A stretch of DNA of 61,126 nucleotides from Ascoidea tarda (nom. inval.) (Eukaryota; Ascomycota; Saccharomycetes; Ascoideales; Ascoideaceae), in contig JAKTTS010000025.1 of assembly GCA_030560485.1 (NCBI GenBank), forward strand, positions 1 to 61,126, in the 5' to 3' direction. Shown here one piece after another: positions 50,143-61,065 of the stretch; positions within the stretch are counted from its first letter, which is position 1, and each line of letters starts with the position of its first letter. Under the pieces are notes generated by a model that saw only the letters and a list, made by a program, of their open reading frames with translations, searched no databases and was not told the DNA's origin. Position numbers and translations under genes: made by a program.

Positions 50143-50434
50143 AGCTCATAAGACACCAATAGCAACAATACTGTTCTTTCAACGCTTTTCTTCTCTTCCC
50201 ACTGAAAAAAATAAAACAAAAGCGTCAAAAATCAGAGGCCGAAACGGCAAATTCCCGTCGCCGGCCGCTGCCCTTCAGTTCAGATCAAAAAGTCTTCCTC
50301 TTCTCGGTTTATTCACCTCCAAAAGACCAATAACTGCCATCGAAATAGACTGTAAGATGCTCTTATAAGCTCTTCTGTATTCGTCGTGAGCCTTCTTTTT
50401 TTTTAATCCACCTACTCTCCCAGTGTTTATTTAA
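50143..50434. promoter_or_regulatory. Divergent promoter ABD1 / MGR1
   Basis: 292 bp with a GC-rich patch at about 50238-50275 (containing GCCGAAACGGC and CGCCGGCCGC) set in AT-rich flanks. GCCG-AAA-CGGC is a short inverted repeat. No named factor site is assigned. Confidence 0.4.
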
Positions 50435-51721
50435 ATGGGGTTGAATGCAATTTTCACTCTGTTCGTCAACAATGTCGTTGATAGTGGTGCTTCACTTGTT
50501 GGTCTTCCTCTAAATTCTAATATAGATTCTGCTTCCAATTCTAATTCCAATTCTAATTCCAATTCAAACTCAAATCCAGACTCTGCCTCAAACTCTGCCT
50601 CAAACTCTCAAAATGCTGCCAACCATCTGGAAACTCGTCGCAAAATGTATTCAAGACCTTCCTTGGGTCTCTTCCTATTCGGTCCTTTAGTTCCAGCTCC
50701 TGATTGCAAAAATTCCATTTTATTTGGGTCCTCTTTACAATCTCTAATCGGTCTAGGTTTCATGACAATTGGTAGGAATTTGTATAAAAAAAACTTGATT
50801 ATTAATAATTACCAAAAAAGGTTCTTTCCAAGACTAATCAAATACACAAATTATCTGGTTGGTTCTTCTTTAATCTTGTTATCGTCTCTAGAATATTATA
50901 GAACTTTTATATCCTCCTACGATGCATACATTGAAGACTTTAAAAACTATAGAGCCCGCTGTTTAAAATTAAATTCTCTCATAAGTAACGATATCAACCA
51001 CCCAAATTATGAAGTCTTCAACTCTTGGTTCGGTCCTTTAAGTTATAAACCAATTCCATTCGACGAATATCTACTTCGAATGGAAAATTGGATGAATGTA
51101 TCAAACTACATCTTGCAAGCAAACCGGAAAAAGATCATCCCAATTTTGTTCCCAAAAGTCCTAGATAATCAACTCATTAAAATTCCCGAAGGCGAAGACA
51201 TTTACTCAAATTCATTCTTGAAAGAAAGAATCGATCTTTTAAAAAATCATATAAACTCAAATGATAAAAAGAGTTTGAATATCTTCAACTTAACTAACAG
51301 CATCCTACTAAATTTTCCCTTGGGCATTTGGACTTCATATTCGGCTTTTTTAAATAATCCAATTGATAACTATCATAACCTAAAACTCATAAACAATAAT
51401 TTTTATAAACTGTTTCTTGATCAGCCATTGACCTATATAAATAACCACCCGACTGTTAAAGAAATTCATCAACTCCATAATGAATTAATCGACAGAGAAC
51501 CTTTGGAATTTAATGAAAAAATCATTGAGTTATTGAAAAATAACTTTGACACTTTTTGGGAAATTCATAAACCTTCTGATGAGTTATTAGACGAAATATC
51601 ATATAAAGTGCGATTAATTCCAAGATCTCCAGTTTATAATTATGTAAAAAGCCCAACCGATGAAAATGGGAATAAGTCCCATTCCGAAAATAATTTAATA
51701 GAACTTGATAATAATAAAAAC

Positions 51722-51769
<48 letters not shown>

Positions 51770-51865
51770 TATAAAAATGAAATGAATGCAAAAATCATAG
51801 AAATAATAGACAATAAAGACCAAGATCAAAATCAAGATCAAAATCAAGATCAAAATCAAAAATAA
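50435..51865 (+). CDS. MGR1: Mgr1, adaptor subunit of the mitochondrial i-AAA protease
   Basis: 476 residues. Mgr1 is an inner-membrane protein that, with Mgr3, feeds substrates to Yme1. Two segments identify it: RPSLGLFLFGPLVPAPDC (about 73-90), matching RPSLGLKLWGPLVPAPD in S. cerevisiae, and WFGPLSYKPIPFDEYLLRMENWMN (about 198-221), matching WFGPLEYKPMSFNEYLNRME. Two hydrophobic helices lie between them (about 95-112 and 137-153), as in the yeast protein. The N-terminus has an Asn-Ser run and the C-terminal 60 residues are poly-Asn and Gln-Asp repeats encoded by microsatellites. The ATG at 50435 is the only reasonable start. Confidence 0.9.
51711..51861 (+). repeat. (AAT)n and (CAAGATCAAAAT)n microsatellites in MGR1
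   Basis: About 15 AAT codons in a row at 51722-51767, then a second array at 51817-51861 encoding repeated QDQN. Both keep the reading frame and lengthen the disordered tail. Confidence 0.85.
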
Positions 51866-52327
51866 GAAAAAATTATTAAGGCTCAAATATTCAGTGCTAT
51901 GATTTGCCATTATAGTTTGTTTTATAGTTGTGTTCATATCAATGTTTATAATTACAATAATAATTTAATTTAATTTAACTTGACTTAGTAATCAGTGTAT
52001 TGAAGTAAAATAAAACGGAAAGAAAACGAAAAAAATGTATAAAAATTAAAACAATAAACAATAAACAATAAACAATAAACAATAAACAATAAACAATAAA
52101 CAATAAACAATAAACAATAAACAATAAACAAACAAGAACAAGAGAATTGAAAAAAAGAATTAAAAAAAGAATTAAAAAAAGAATTAAAAAAAGAATTAAA
52201 AAAAGAATTAAAAAAAGAATTAAAAAAAGAATTAAAAAAAGAATTAAAAAAAGAATTGAAAAAAAGAATTGAAAAAAAGAATTGAAAAAAAGAAAAACAA
52301 AAGAGCTATATAAAATTACAATTAATA
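51866..52327. repeat. Two adjacent tandem arrays between MGR1 and VCX1
   Basis: Between the convergent genes lie about eleven copies of the 7-bp unit CAATAAA (about 52050-52130) followed by about twelve copies of a 12- to 13-bp unit GAATTAAAAAAA or GAATTGAAAAAAA (about 52143-52293). Both are A-rich on the plus strand, and units are nearly identical, so the arrays are young or kept uniform by slippage. The minus-strand frame through them is repeat translation, not a gene. Confidence 0.85.
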
Positions 52328-53758
52328 TCATATCCACCAGGATGTAAAAGAAATAACAGTGAAACCAGTTAGCAATATAACTCCGCCAATAAAGGTTGCC
52401 TTTTCGGTATCCAAAGCGAATTTTGCACAAAACCCAGAGAAGACTATAATTAAAATCATTGGCCAGTCAAAGACTAGAGACATGGAGTCCTTTTTCATTG
52501 ACCAACCTAATAAATCCAAAATTGGTAATACAAAGCAGAGAATTTGAATAGCACTTCCCATGGATACCCCAATAGAAAGGTCGATGTTGCCTTTACAGGC
52601 GGCTATGAAAGCAGTAGTGTGCTCTGGGACATTACCAGCTATTGGGACAAGAATTAAACCAACGAAAGTTTTTGAAATGGAAGAATGATCAGTTAAATTT
52701 TCGATAGAATCAATGAAAAAATTAGCCACAGGGGCTAAGAAAATGGAAGAGAAACATAAAGCGATTAGACAATCAAGAAGCCTGGGGTTATCAAAATCGT
52801 ATTTTTCAATGTTTTGAGATGTTGGTGAAAATAATGAAGAATTATTTTCAAAATGTTTTTTGGTTTTAATTTTGTTATTTTTGTTTTTAATCTTATCGGC
52901 GTCAATTTCTAATTCATTACTACTGGAAGATGTCGCACCATAGTATGGATCAGGGAGAGATAATAAGTTTGTAGTGTCATTTGGATAATCATTTTGCATG
53001 ACAGTTTCCACATCGTTTTGAAAGTGATCAGTGTTGGGATCGCCATCGTCATTTTCAGGAACATCATCAGATTGAAGTTCGGACTGGTTATTTTTGTTTA
53101 GTTTTTTTTCATTTAAAACAAGATAGACATTGTAAAAAAGATAAAACAAATAAAGGATTATCATAAATATTGAAACCCAGCCTGAAATTAGCTGTTTTTG
53201 AGGCACGTAGGTTGGGGGATCATCAACAATTGCATTGCCGTTGGCGTCAATAGCTTCAGCAGAATTTTTGAGATTTTTGGTATTTATAATGTAATCGTAA
53301 ATGACTCTGGGAAAGACCAACAAAAAGCAAGATAGTAGTAGAATATTTGAATGAAAAACATTGTCAAAATAGTTAGTTTTCAAGCCTTTTATGCCAGATA
53401 CCAAGAAACAACTACCTAGCACAAACAAGGAATTTGATATGGTGGAGCCTACTAAGGAGGTTATGACTAGCACAGCATCAGATCTTCTCAAGGAAACAAA
53501 AGAGATTATCAATTCAACCAAATTTCCAAAAGAAGCATTTAGAATTCCACCCAACACTGGGCCCACATGGGTCTCTAGTTTTTCAGTAGACCAACTTAAA
53601 ACAGCAGATAGAAAGAAAATTTGAAAAGAATTTAGAAAGCAAATCAAATATATGTTCCAGTTTAAAAGCCCAGCTATTATGGATATAGGCAAAGTCGTGA
53701 GGAAGATCAACCCAATTATGCTTTGCACCTTTGAGAAGGAACGTATTAGATATAACAT
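52328..53758 (-). CDS. VCX1: CAX-family Ca2+/H+ exchanger, Vcx1-like
   Basis: 476 residues from the ATG at 53758; an earlier GTG would add 37 residues but is not a normal yeast start. Likely vacuolar membrane exchanger that removes cytosolic calcium using the proton gradient. There are about eleven hydrophobic helices. The two alpha repeats are visible: GGILNASFGNLVELIISFVSLRR (about 72-94) and FVGLILVPIAGNVPEHTTAFIAACKG (about 360-385), followed by GVSMGSAIQIL. A long acidic, Asn-rich loop of about 130 residues separates the halves, longer than in S. cerevisiae Vcx1 (411 residues). The second alpha repeat has GNVPEH where GNAAEH is usual. A different CAX subfamily is possible. Confidence 0.8.
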   Translation of the reverse strand: MLYLIRSFSKVQSIIGLIFLTTLPISIIAGLLNWNIYLICFLNSFQIFFLSAVLSWSTEKLETHVGPVLGGILNASFGNLVELIISFVSLRRSDAVLVITSLVGSTISNSLFVLGSCFLVSGIKGLKTNYFDNVFHSNILLLSCFLLVFPRVIYDYIINTKNLKNSAEAIDANGNAIVDDPPTYVPQKQLISGWVSIFMIILYLFYLFYNVYLVLNEKKLNKNNQSELQSDDVPENDDGDPNTDHFQNDVETVMQNDYPNDTTNLLSLPDPYYGATSSSSNELEIDADKIKNKNNKIKTKKHFENNSSLFSPTSQNIEKYDFDNPRLLDCLIALCFSSIFLAPVANFFIDSIENLTDHSSISKTFVGLILVPIAGNVPEHTTAFIAACKGNIDLSIGVSMGSAIQILCFVLPILDLLGWSMKKDSMSLVFDWPMILIIVFSGFCAKFALDTEKATFIGGVILLTGFTVISFTSWWI

Positions 53759-54424
53759 CGGAGGATTATGCAGCAAGGTCTCTTCTTGCGATGTCTCTCC
53801 AAATGTTCTGAGGCGAATGAGGTATTTATAAGAAAGCACCAAGAAAGCAGCGCTGAAACACTTCCTCACAGCAGAAAATGAGGCAGAAACAACAGCAGGG
53901 AGTTTTGGTGATGAAATAAAAGAAAGAAAGAACCGCCGCAGATCTCAGTAGGTGCACGCGGTAAAATGCGGTAACGCGTTGCGGCCACAAACCCGCGCGG
54001 CGGTCTGCATCCCTAAGCATGCATGGGCCTTTTTCGGCCGAGCACTTCTCTCTTCTGGGGCTTTCTGTGGAGGTTTCGTCTTGCTTTGGTGCTGCTGCTG
54101 CTGCCGGTGTCGTCGCCACAGTCATTTGTGTTCTACCCACTGCTCTGCTGGGCTGGAGTTGCTGCCTGTGCTGGAGCTGCTGCAGGTGTTTTGCGGTGGT
54201 GGGGCGTCCCACAGCCCAGTTCGTGGCCTGTTTGCTCTTCCTCGTCTACTGCCATCATTCGCAATTCCACCTAGCTCTGTCCAGCTCTTTTCAACCAACT
54301 CTGCAACTGACGTACAGCTGGATGATATGTCAGTATTTCGTTGCTGCAAACTCACAGAGGCCTGCCATATCCATTCAAGAGATCGGTTTGCACATACTAC
54401 ATACTATTAAATACAAGAATTCGC
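53759..54424. promoter_or_regulatory. GC-rich VCX1 upstream region
   Basis: 666 bp between VCX1 and the ARO4 3' end. About 53930-54280 is the longest GC-rich island in the window, with GCGGTAA twice near 53960, GCGCGGCGG, runs of CTGCTG and GCATGCATG. The long frames on the plus strand here result from few stop codons in GC-rich DNA and have no recognisable protein. It holds the VCX1 promoter. Confidence 0.5.
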
Positions 54425-55513
<1,089 letters not shown>

Positions 55514-56110
55514 CTATTAACCATCAATTTGTTAGTACTAGGTCTTCATGGATTGGGAAACTAAAAAGTTGAAAATCCAAATTCAATTTCAATTTCAATT
55601 TCCCAACTTTTCCAATCTCGGATTTTCCCTTTTCAATGACATCAAAATCAAACTGCTAGATTGCTGGAATAAATTAATCACGTACAGGCACAAAAGACAT
55701 TTTCAAAGAGTATATGTATGTTTAGATTAGATATTACAATATCCAGCTTCAAGTGTACAACGCAAATTTGCAAAGCAAAATTTCTTTGCTTGTTCTTCTA
55801 TTCTTAAATACTTTTTGAGAATATGCTCAGGAATTAGTCATAAATTAAAACATCTCGAAATTTCAAAAAAACGTTTATGGGAAAAAAATTCCAGCAATAA
55901 TTTTTCACTACGCTGAGTTTCGGGTCCATTCCGAAGGCTGTCAACCGGAACTGCATCTGCGACCCAAAAACAACACTACACAACATACCCACACCACTGG
56001 TTCTCCCTTCTTTACAACTGCAGTACCATCAATCAAAAGTCGAAGCGAAATAAAAATATATAAAATTTATAAAATATGTAAACTGAAAGACGTGAAACAA
56101 AAAAAAAATC
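55514..56110. promoter_or_regulatory. ENP1-ARO4 intergenic region with CGG-N7-CCG palindrome
   Basis: 597 bp. TTCGG (55919-55923) and CCGAA (55931-55935) form an inverted repeat around GTCCATT, giving CGG and CCG triplets of the kind read by Zn2Cys6 factors. It lies in a short GC-richer patch about 400 bp upstream of ARO4. The rest is AT-rich. Confidence 0.45.
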
Positions 56111-57565
56111 TTAGAACACATCGATCATTTCCACCTCCTTTTCAGGCTCCTTAAGTCCTGCCTCCATTCGGGGCTGACTGGCTAATAGCTCTCGTCTTAT
56201 TTCAGGTCCAATGTCCTTGTGGAATCGTTGACGAACTGTCTCTAAAAGAAAGTCTCGTTGGTCTTCTGTGATATCATTCTTGTATCTTTGAGCGAATGCT
56301 AAAAATGCCTTATGCCATACTACAGGCAATGGGGGATGTTTCCTCTTTAACGCCTTCAAATCTTGGTCAAGCTCATCATCTCTCATATTCAAGTCTTCAT
56401 CATATTTATTAGTTTGTTGGATCAATCTAAACTTCATAAAATAAAACACCAACTCGTCAATTGTTTGGTATGGCAATGCGTATTTTTTTTCCAACAATAC
56501 TCTTATAAACACTGTGGTGGTTGGCGAAAAATCCAATTTCAATAAATGTGTTAATGCGGTAGCAGAATGTATTGGAGGTACTGAGACCTTTGATAATATT
56601 GACCCAACTATAATTGCCTCTCTTTTGGTACATCCTGTCTCGACTAGTGGATACAAAAATCCTTTGAAAAACCCAGCTGGTTTATACAATGATTTCTTCA
56701 AGGATCGATAAAGATGGTAGTTCAATTTATTCTGTTCACTATCTTCGATGTCCTTTCTGACTCTATCGAGCAAAACCATTTCAATGAATTTCTGGGCACC
56801 TTTTGCATCCAAATTTGAAACAAATAGTTTTGTTGCTTCATAACATACATTGGGAGTCCAACTTTCTGGCTGGGTGATGTATAATAAATCTTCCCAATTT
56901 ACTTCTATGGGCAATCTTTTAAATATTTTGGGCAATTTCCCATGTTTCCATGTAGATAATAACTGTCCTAATTTAGAATAGGCTGCAATAACTATTAATG
57001 GGACTTCCACAGCGTTAATGGGGCCCCTCCCACTAGCGAGAATTTCATCTCTTTCCTTCTTTTTAGCAATTTCTGCTAAAATTTTATCTGCTAAATTATA
57101 CGATCCACTAAATCCATCAAATGTTGGACCATTCCCATTAAGATACCTATCATATAATGCAATATCATCGCCATCTACTTCTTCAATTTCTTCTTGTTCA
57201 ACTTCGCTGTATTCCAATTCTTCTTCTCCAAAATCGTAAAAATCCCCATTATTATATTCTTCTTCGTTGGCTTCATCTGATGCGTAATCTAAATCATTTC
57301 TAATTGAGTTGAATTTCTTATTTTTTCTTTCTTCAATTTCTATTTCTTCTTGCTGCTCCTTTGCTAGTTGTAAAATTTTTCCAGAAGTCACTGAATCAAT
57401 GTATTCCTCGTCGTTATCATTGTCATTGTCATTTCCATTCTTTTTCTGTTTGGCTATTTTCTTGTTTCTCTTTCTATACAAGCCATCTTCAGTCAAATCT
57501 TTATATAAAGGATCATGCTGTAGTTTGTTTTTATTTTTGTTATTTGTTACTGATATTTTGCCCAT
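56111..57565 (-). CDS. ENP1: Ribosome biogenesis factor Enp1 (bystin)
   Basis: 484 residues (S. cerevisiae 483). Component of the pre-40S particle needed for 18S rRNA processing and export. The N-terminal 175 residues are charged and partly acidic. The bystin domain follows: VPLIVIAAYSKLGQLLSTWKHGKLPKIFK (about 190-220), then IEVNWEDLLYITQPESWTPN, EATKLFVSNLDAKGAQKF, FKGFLYPLVETGCTKREAIIVGSIL, VPPIHSATALTHLL and PVVWHKAFLAFAQRYK. The order is complete. The ATG is at 57565. It is transcribed divergently from SRM1. Confidence 0.96.
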   Translation of the reverse strand: MGKISVTNNKNKNKLQHDPLYKDLTEDGLYRKRNKKIAKQKKNGNDNDNDNDEEYIDSVTSGKILQLAKEQQEEIEIEERKNKKFNSIRNDLDYASDEANEEEYNNGDFYDFGEEELEYSEVEQEEIEEVDGDDIALYDRYLNGNGPTFDGFSGSYNLADKILAEIAKKKERDEILASGRGPINAVEVPLIVIAAYSKLGQLLSTWKHGKLPKIFKRLPIEVNWEDLLYITQPESWTPNVCYEATKLFVSNLDAKGAQKFIEMVLLDRVRKDIEDSEQNKLNYHLYRSLKKSLYKPAGFFKGFLYPLVETGCTKREAIIVGSILSKVSVPPIHSATALTHLLKLDFSPTTTVFIRVLLEKKYALPYQTIDELVFYFMKFRLIQQTNKYDEDLNMRDDELDQDLKALKRKHPPLPVVWHKAFLAFAQRYKNDITEDQRDFLLETVRQRFHKDIGPEIRRELLASQPRMEAGLKEPEKEVEMIDVF

Positions 57566-57990
57566 TTTCGTCTAATTCTGGACGATATTAAATTATAGAG
57601 TTTTTAATGTATGAAAAATTTCACATCAACAAAAAAAGAGAAGAAAAATAAAAAAAACAAAAAAAAATAAAAGATTAAAACTCAAAATCCTAGACCTCTG
57701 TTTCCATGGCACACCCCTAAAACGGGGACCAATTGACTACAAACCTCTGCCTTGGCTTTTTCTTGTGACTTTTTTTCATCCTTTCATTTGAGGAAAATTT
57801 AATTGCAATAAACATTGAATTTTCATTGCAAAAAAAACAAAAAAGGAAAACAAAGACAAATTATTCAAACGAAAAATAATTAATTGAAGTTTAAAAACGT
57901 CTTCAATAAAAAAAAAAAAATAAGAAATCAAATCAAATCAAATTAAAATAAGTTACTCAACTTTTTTTTTATCTTTTAAATAAAATATAA
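57566..57990. promoter_or_regulatory. Divergent promoter ENP1 / SRM1
   Basis: 425 bp, A-rich. TGAAAAATTTC at 57612-57622 fits the RRPE element of ribosome-biogenesis genes and lies 47 bp from the ENP1 start. No PAC box (GATGAG with the CG context) is seen. Poly-A tracts near both starts may exclude nucleosomes. Confidence 0.45.
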
Positions 57991-60129
57991 ATGGCAATTA
58001 AAAGATCGAGGTCGTCAACTGTTGACAATCCCTCAAAGAATGATGGAAATTCAATAGTTAGAAAGTCTAAGAGACAAAAAAATTCCAGCGAGAGTGAATC
58101 ATCTAGTGTAATCCCTGAAAATGAGAAAACCCCTGTTAGTGAAACTATTCACAAAACACCAATGAAAAGAGGAAGAAAACCCAAATCTAATACAACAACG
58201 CCAACAACAAAGGCCAAAATCTTATTAAGCGATTCAAGAAAATCTAAAAGAAATGGTTCCAACTTATCAAAGGGATCTGATGCGACTGGAGAAACCAGTG
58301 TTAATACAATTGGCACTAATGGATCAGAGAAATCAAATGAAGTTGATGGAAATGGAATTAAAATTAAAACCAAATTAAAGACAAAGGAGAAAAAGGAAAA
58401 GAAAGACAAAAAAGAAAAAGTTGAAAAAGCTGAAAAAGCTGAAAAAGGAGACAAAAAAGAGAAAAGGGAGAAAAAAGAATTAAAGGAAAAAAAGGGGAAA
58501 AAGGAGAAAAAGGAGAAAAAAGATGAAAAAGAGAAAAAAACTTTGAAAAAACCTGGAAGAAAGCCTAAAAGTGAGAAAGAGGATAAAAAAGCTGAAAAGC
58601 CAATTACTCCTAGAAAGTATAAGAAAAGGGATATTGAAACTGATAGAAAAACTGCGGAAGTAATTGTTGAAGACAATAAGATTAATGGTAAAACTGAAAA
58701 AGATGATGAACCAGTTACACCTAAACCCAAAAGACAAAAAGTTGTTAAAGAATCACCCAGGTATAAACCCCCAATAAGAAGATCAACAAAGAAGACATTG
58801 AACGAAATCCCAGCTGGAAAGACTAAAGAATTGGACATATTTGTTTGGGGAACTGGATCAATGAGTGAACTTGGATTAGGACCAAAAGTTAAAGAGGTTA
58901 AGAGACCTAGATTGAATCCATTTTTATTAACGGATAAAGTTGGAGTTGTTGATTTTGCAGCTGGTGGGATGCATACGTTAGCATTGGATAAGAACAATCA
59001 ATTATGGTCATGGGGTACTAATGATAGCGGAGTTCTTGGTAGAGATACATCAGGAAAAGAAAGGTTGCGTGATATTGAAGAAGGAAGTGATTCTGAAGAT
59101 GAGATTGGAGAATTAAATGAATCTGAATCCGTACCTGGGTTAGTTCAAGAGTTGCCATATGATCCTAAAGTATTTCCAGATGTCAAGATTGTTCAATTAG
59201 CAGCCACTGATAATTTATCGGCTATTTTGTATAGTACGGGAGAAGTATTTGCTTGGGGAACATTTAGATGTAATGAAGGAATATTAGGGTTTTCTGAAGA
59301 TATTAAATTTCAAACCAGGCCTACTAAGATTAGTGAATTAAAAGATATTGTCAAGTTATCGTCTGGGAAAGATCATATAATAGCATTGAGTACTAGTGGA
59401 CATGTATTTGGGTGGGGTAATGGACAGCAATATCAATTAGCTAGAAAAGTGTTGGAAAGAACTAGATTAAAGACATTAAGACCGGCCTCATTAGGGATTA
59501 AGAATATTGCTAACATTGGATCTGGAGAGAATCATTCATTTGCCATTGACAAAAAGGGCGATGTTTATTCGTGGGGATTAAATCAATACGGACAATGTGG
59601 TACTGAAGAGGAACTTGAAGATAACTCTGTTGTTATGATACCAACTAAAGTTGACGAATTAAGTGGGAAGGATATTATTGAGATAGTTGGTGGTGAGCAT
59701 CATTCCCTAGCCTTGTCTAAAGATGGAAGTGTTTATGTGTTTGGTAGATATGATCTGAAGGAGATTGGAATCAAGAAAGATAAATTGCCCGAGTATAGTT
59801 ATAAGACCAAGAGTGGGATTGTCAGAGCAGTTCCATTACCAACCAAGTTGGAAGATGTGCCAAAATTCCGTAAGGTTGCTGCTGGATCTCATCATTCATT
59901 TGGAATCAGTGAAGATGGAGTATTATTTTCATGGGGATTTTGCGACACGTATGCGGTTGGGTTAGGACCATTAGAAGAGGATGTTGAGGTTCCTACGAGA
60001 ATTGGTAATACTGCTACAAAAGACCATGATATTCAATTGATCAGTGCAGGAGGACAATTTTCTATAAGCGGTGGATTAAAATTGAGTGATGAAGAAGCCG
60101 AAAAGAGAGAGGATAAATATGAAAATTAA
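57991..60129 (+). CDS. SRM1: Ran guanine exchange factor Srm1/Prp20 (RCC1), long basic N-terminus
   Basis: 712 residues. Chromatin-bound exchange factor that loads GTP on Ran (Gsp1) in the nucleus. The C-terminal 430 residues form the seven-bladed RCC1 propeller: DIFVWGTGSMSELGLG, GGMHTLALDKNNQLWSWG, LAATDNLSAILYSTGEVFAWGTFRCNEGILGF, GKDHIIALS, GENHSFAIDKKGDVYSWGLNQYGQCG, GEHHSLALS and GSHHSFGIS. It ends KLSDEEAEKRED as in yeast. The first 280 residues are extra compared with S. cerevisiae (482 residues in all): Lys/Glu-rich runs, with KRGRKPKS (about 53) and KKPGRKPKS (about 188) resembling AT hooks. The tail may help binding to AT-rich chromatin. The ATG is at 57991. Confidence 0.95.
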   Translation: MAIKRSRSSTVDNPSKNDGNSIVRKSKRQKNSSESESSSVIPENEKTPVSETIHKTPMKRGRKPKSNTTTPTTKAKILLSDSRKSKRNGSNLSKGSDATGETSVNTIGTNGSEKSNEVDGNGIKIKTKLKTKEKKEKKDKKEKVEKAEKAEKGDKKEKREKKELKEKKGKKEKKEKKDEKEKKTLKKPGRKPKSEKEDKKAEKPITPRKYKKRDIETDRKTAEVIVEDNKINGKTEKDDEPVTPKPKRQKVVKESPRYKPPIRRSTKKTLNEIPAGKTKELDIFVWGTGSMSELGLGPKVKEVKRPRLNPFLLTDKVGVVDFAAGGMHTLALDKNNQLWSWGTNDSGVLGRDTSGKERLRDIEEGSDSEDEIGELNESESVPGLVQELPYDPKVFPDVKIVQLAATDNLSAILYSTGEVFAWGTFRCNEGILGFSEDIKFQTRPTKISELKDIVKLSSGKDHIIALSTSGHVFGWGNGQQYQLARKVLERTRLKTLRPASLGIKNIANIGSGENHSFAIDKKGDVYSWGLNQYGQCGTEEELEDNSVVMIPTKVDELSGKDIIEIVGGEHHSLALSKDGSVYVFGRYDLKEIGIKKDKLPEYSYKTKSGIVRAVPLPTKLEDVPKFRKVAAGSHHSFGISEDGVLFSWGFCDTYAVGLGPLEEDVEVPTRIGNTATKDHDIQLISAGGQFSISGGLKLSDEEAEKREDKYEN

Positions 60130-60569
60130 AGCAAGAACATAAAGTAATAGAAAACAAAATAAAATAAAAAAAAAAAAAAATAAAAAATAGGAAAATAAAA
60201 AAAAAGGAGAAAATGAAAAATGCATGAATTGATTTTTTAATTAATTTTTTAATTATTTGTTTAATTATTTGTTTATTTATTTGTTTATTTATTTGTTTAT
60301 TTATTTGTTTATTTATTTGTTTAATTATATACAATATTTTTTTTTAGTAATTTTTATATAAGAAATGTTTTGTATTGAAATTTATACTATTAGTTATTTT
60401 TTATGAACGATATATTACGTCTCAAGTTGGGGTCTAGAATCAGACAGTGAAAAAGAAAAAAAAGAATGGAAGTGGAACGGAAAGAAAGGAAGGAAAGAAC
60501 AATAGAAAGGGTGTTTTTTTGGGGAAGGCGTCTCCGGAAGTGTCAAAACGGGTAATTTCGAGTCGATAG

Positions 60570-60620
60570 GAGAGATTGGAAAGAAGAGATTGGAAAGAAG
60601 AGATTGGAAAAAAGAGATTT
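60570..60620. repeat. 15-bp tandem repeat GAGATTGGAAAGAAG
   Basis: Three units, the last slightly changed, downstream of SRM1 in non-coding DNA. Confidence 0.7.
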
Positions 60621-61065
60621 AAATGATTGGAGGGTTTGGTTTGGTTTAAATGAAATTTGAAATATAAAGATTTCAGTGAAATGGGGAAATAAAGTGAAGT
60701 GAAGTGAAGTGAAGAAGTGAAGGATGTCAAATTAGTGTGGTATTTTATAGTGGTATAATATTTTATAGATAAAGAAGTAATATGATATGGAATGGTATAA
60801 AATAGTAAGAGTATTATGATATGATTTTAGATAATACGTGCTTTAAATGAGGATTTTAAAGGAAGAAAGTAGTTAGTAGTTAGTAGGTATTAGTGTGAGT
60901 ATGAATATGAGTGTTGGGTGTTGAGTAGTTAGATTAGTTAGATTAGATTAGATTAGGTTAACATTTAGTAGAGCTAAAAGTTGCTTGTGAAGTAAGGAAA
61001 ATGATTTAAAATCTTTCCATTTCATTTCCATTTCATTTCATTTTAATTTAATTTGATTTGATTTG

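Noticed and set aside
58149-58997. 282-codon frame on the strand opposite SRM1
   Set aside because: It is the complement of the Lys-rich SRM1 tail and gives Phe/Ser repeats; SRM1 is clearly the real gene.
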